This document shows, piece by piece, positions 5,589-5,758 of a DNA stretch of 5,758 nucleotides. The first letter of the stretch is position 1; each line of letters opens with the position of its first letter. The stretch lies in contig JANJUO010000371.1 in NCBI GenBank assembly GCA_024710535.1, positions 1 through 5,758 of the forward strand, given 5' to 3'. Source of the stretch: a bacterium. Lineage in GTDB: Bacteria > Bacteroidota > Ignavibacteria > Kapaibacteriales > UBA2268. The notes beneath the pieces are model-generated. The model made no database searches, was not told where the DNA came from, and worked only from the letters and a program-made list of their open reading frames with translations. A program made the position numbers and the translations under genes.

Positions 5589-5758
5589 GTTATTTCGAAG
5601 CCGTAGTCGAGAAATCCAGAAATACTGTACCGTCAGTTGTTACAACTGAAGAACAACAAGGTGTCGGTTGTAATAATCGACAGAACAAATTGATTGAATA
5701 AAATACTGGATTCCCGACATCCGATGTTTTGCTAAAAGTATGATGAATCTGATTTAAG
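5589..5758. repeat. Tandem repeat unit B (cut by window end)
   Basis: The second copy begins immediately after unit A and matches it to the last base of the window, which falls at the same point as 5542 in unit A. The array may therefore continue. Its palindromes lie at 5634-5648 and 5663-5681, and the first arm of the 14-bp inverted repeat at 5716-5729. Confidence 0.85.
5634..5681. repeat. Paired palindromes in unit B
   Basis: CAGTTGTTACAACTG (5634-5648) is perfect here, while the second palindrome (5663-5681) carries two C-to-T changes relative to unit A. The pattern of decay is the reverse of unit A, which suggests that both palindromes were perfect in the ancestor. Confidence 0.6.

Noticed and set aside
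5374..5758. CRISPR array or integron attC array
   Set aside because: The repeat period is about 215 bp with no spacers, and the unit boundaries lack a GTTRRRY-type attC core (GTTATTT is present instead).

Overview
The window is AT-rich (by eye about one-third GC). All five genes I can support lie on the minus strand and read from right to left. Four of them are preceded by a TTG-N20/22-TAnnTTTG promoter, which is the housekeeping promoter type of Bacteroidota, and only one has a clear Shine-Dalgarno sequence. With the AT-rich composition and the intergenic repeats, this points to Bacteroidota or a close FCB relative (Ignavibacteriota/Chlorobiota type). That placement is an inference; no marker gene fixes the lineage.

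Right to left: (1) 5374-5758 holds two adjacent, directly repeated units of about 215 bp, the second cut by the window edge. Each unit contains short palindromes, and the complete one also has both arms of a 14-bp inverted repeat. (2) 5248-5373 is the hydG leader. (3) 3847-5247 is hydG, the tyrosine-cleaving radical SAM enzyme that supplies CO and cyanide for the [FeFe]-hydrogenase H-cluster. (4) 2662-3783 is a divergent dihydroorotate dehydrogenase with its own promoter in the gap after hydG. (5) 1096-2553 is a sulfide:quinone oxidoreductase-like membrane flavoprotein, also with its own promoter. It is followed after 33 bp by a short basic 48-residue ORF at 916-1062 with a good ribosome binding site. 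(6) 431-915 is mostly non-coding, with hairpins, a small degraded relative of the right-end repeat and a promoter. (7) 1-430 is the start of a PAS-domain sensor protein that runs off the left edge.

Together the genes suggest a bacterium with anaerobic or fermentative hydrogen metabolism (HydG), which also oxidises or detoxifies sulfide into the quinone pool. The dihydroorotate dehydrogenase, if it passes electrons to quinone, could share that pool; this is inference. Because each main gene has its own promoter match, I read the region as adjacent single-gene units plus one two-gene unit (SQR and the 48-residue ORF), not one long operon. I found no CRISPR array, rRNA, transposase or clearly new multi-gene system. 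The least explained parts are the 48-residue ORF and the structured tandem repeat upstream of hydG.
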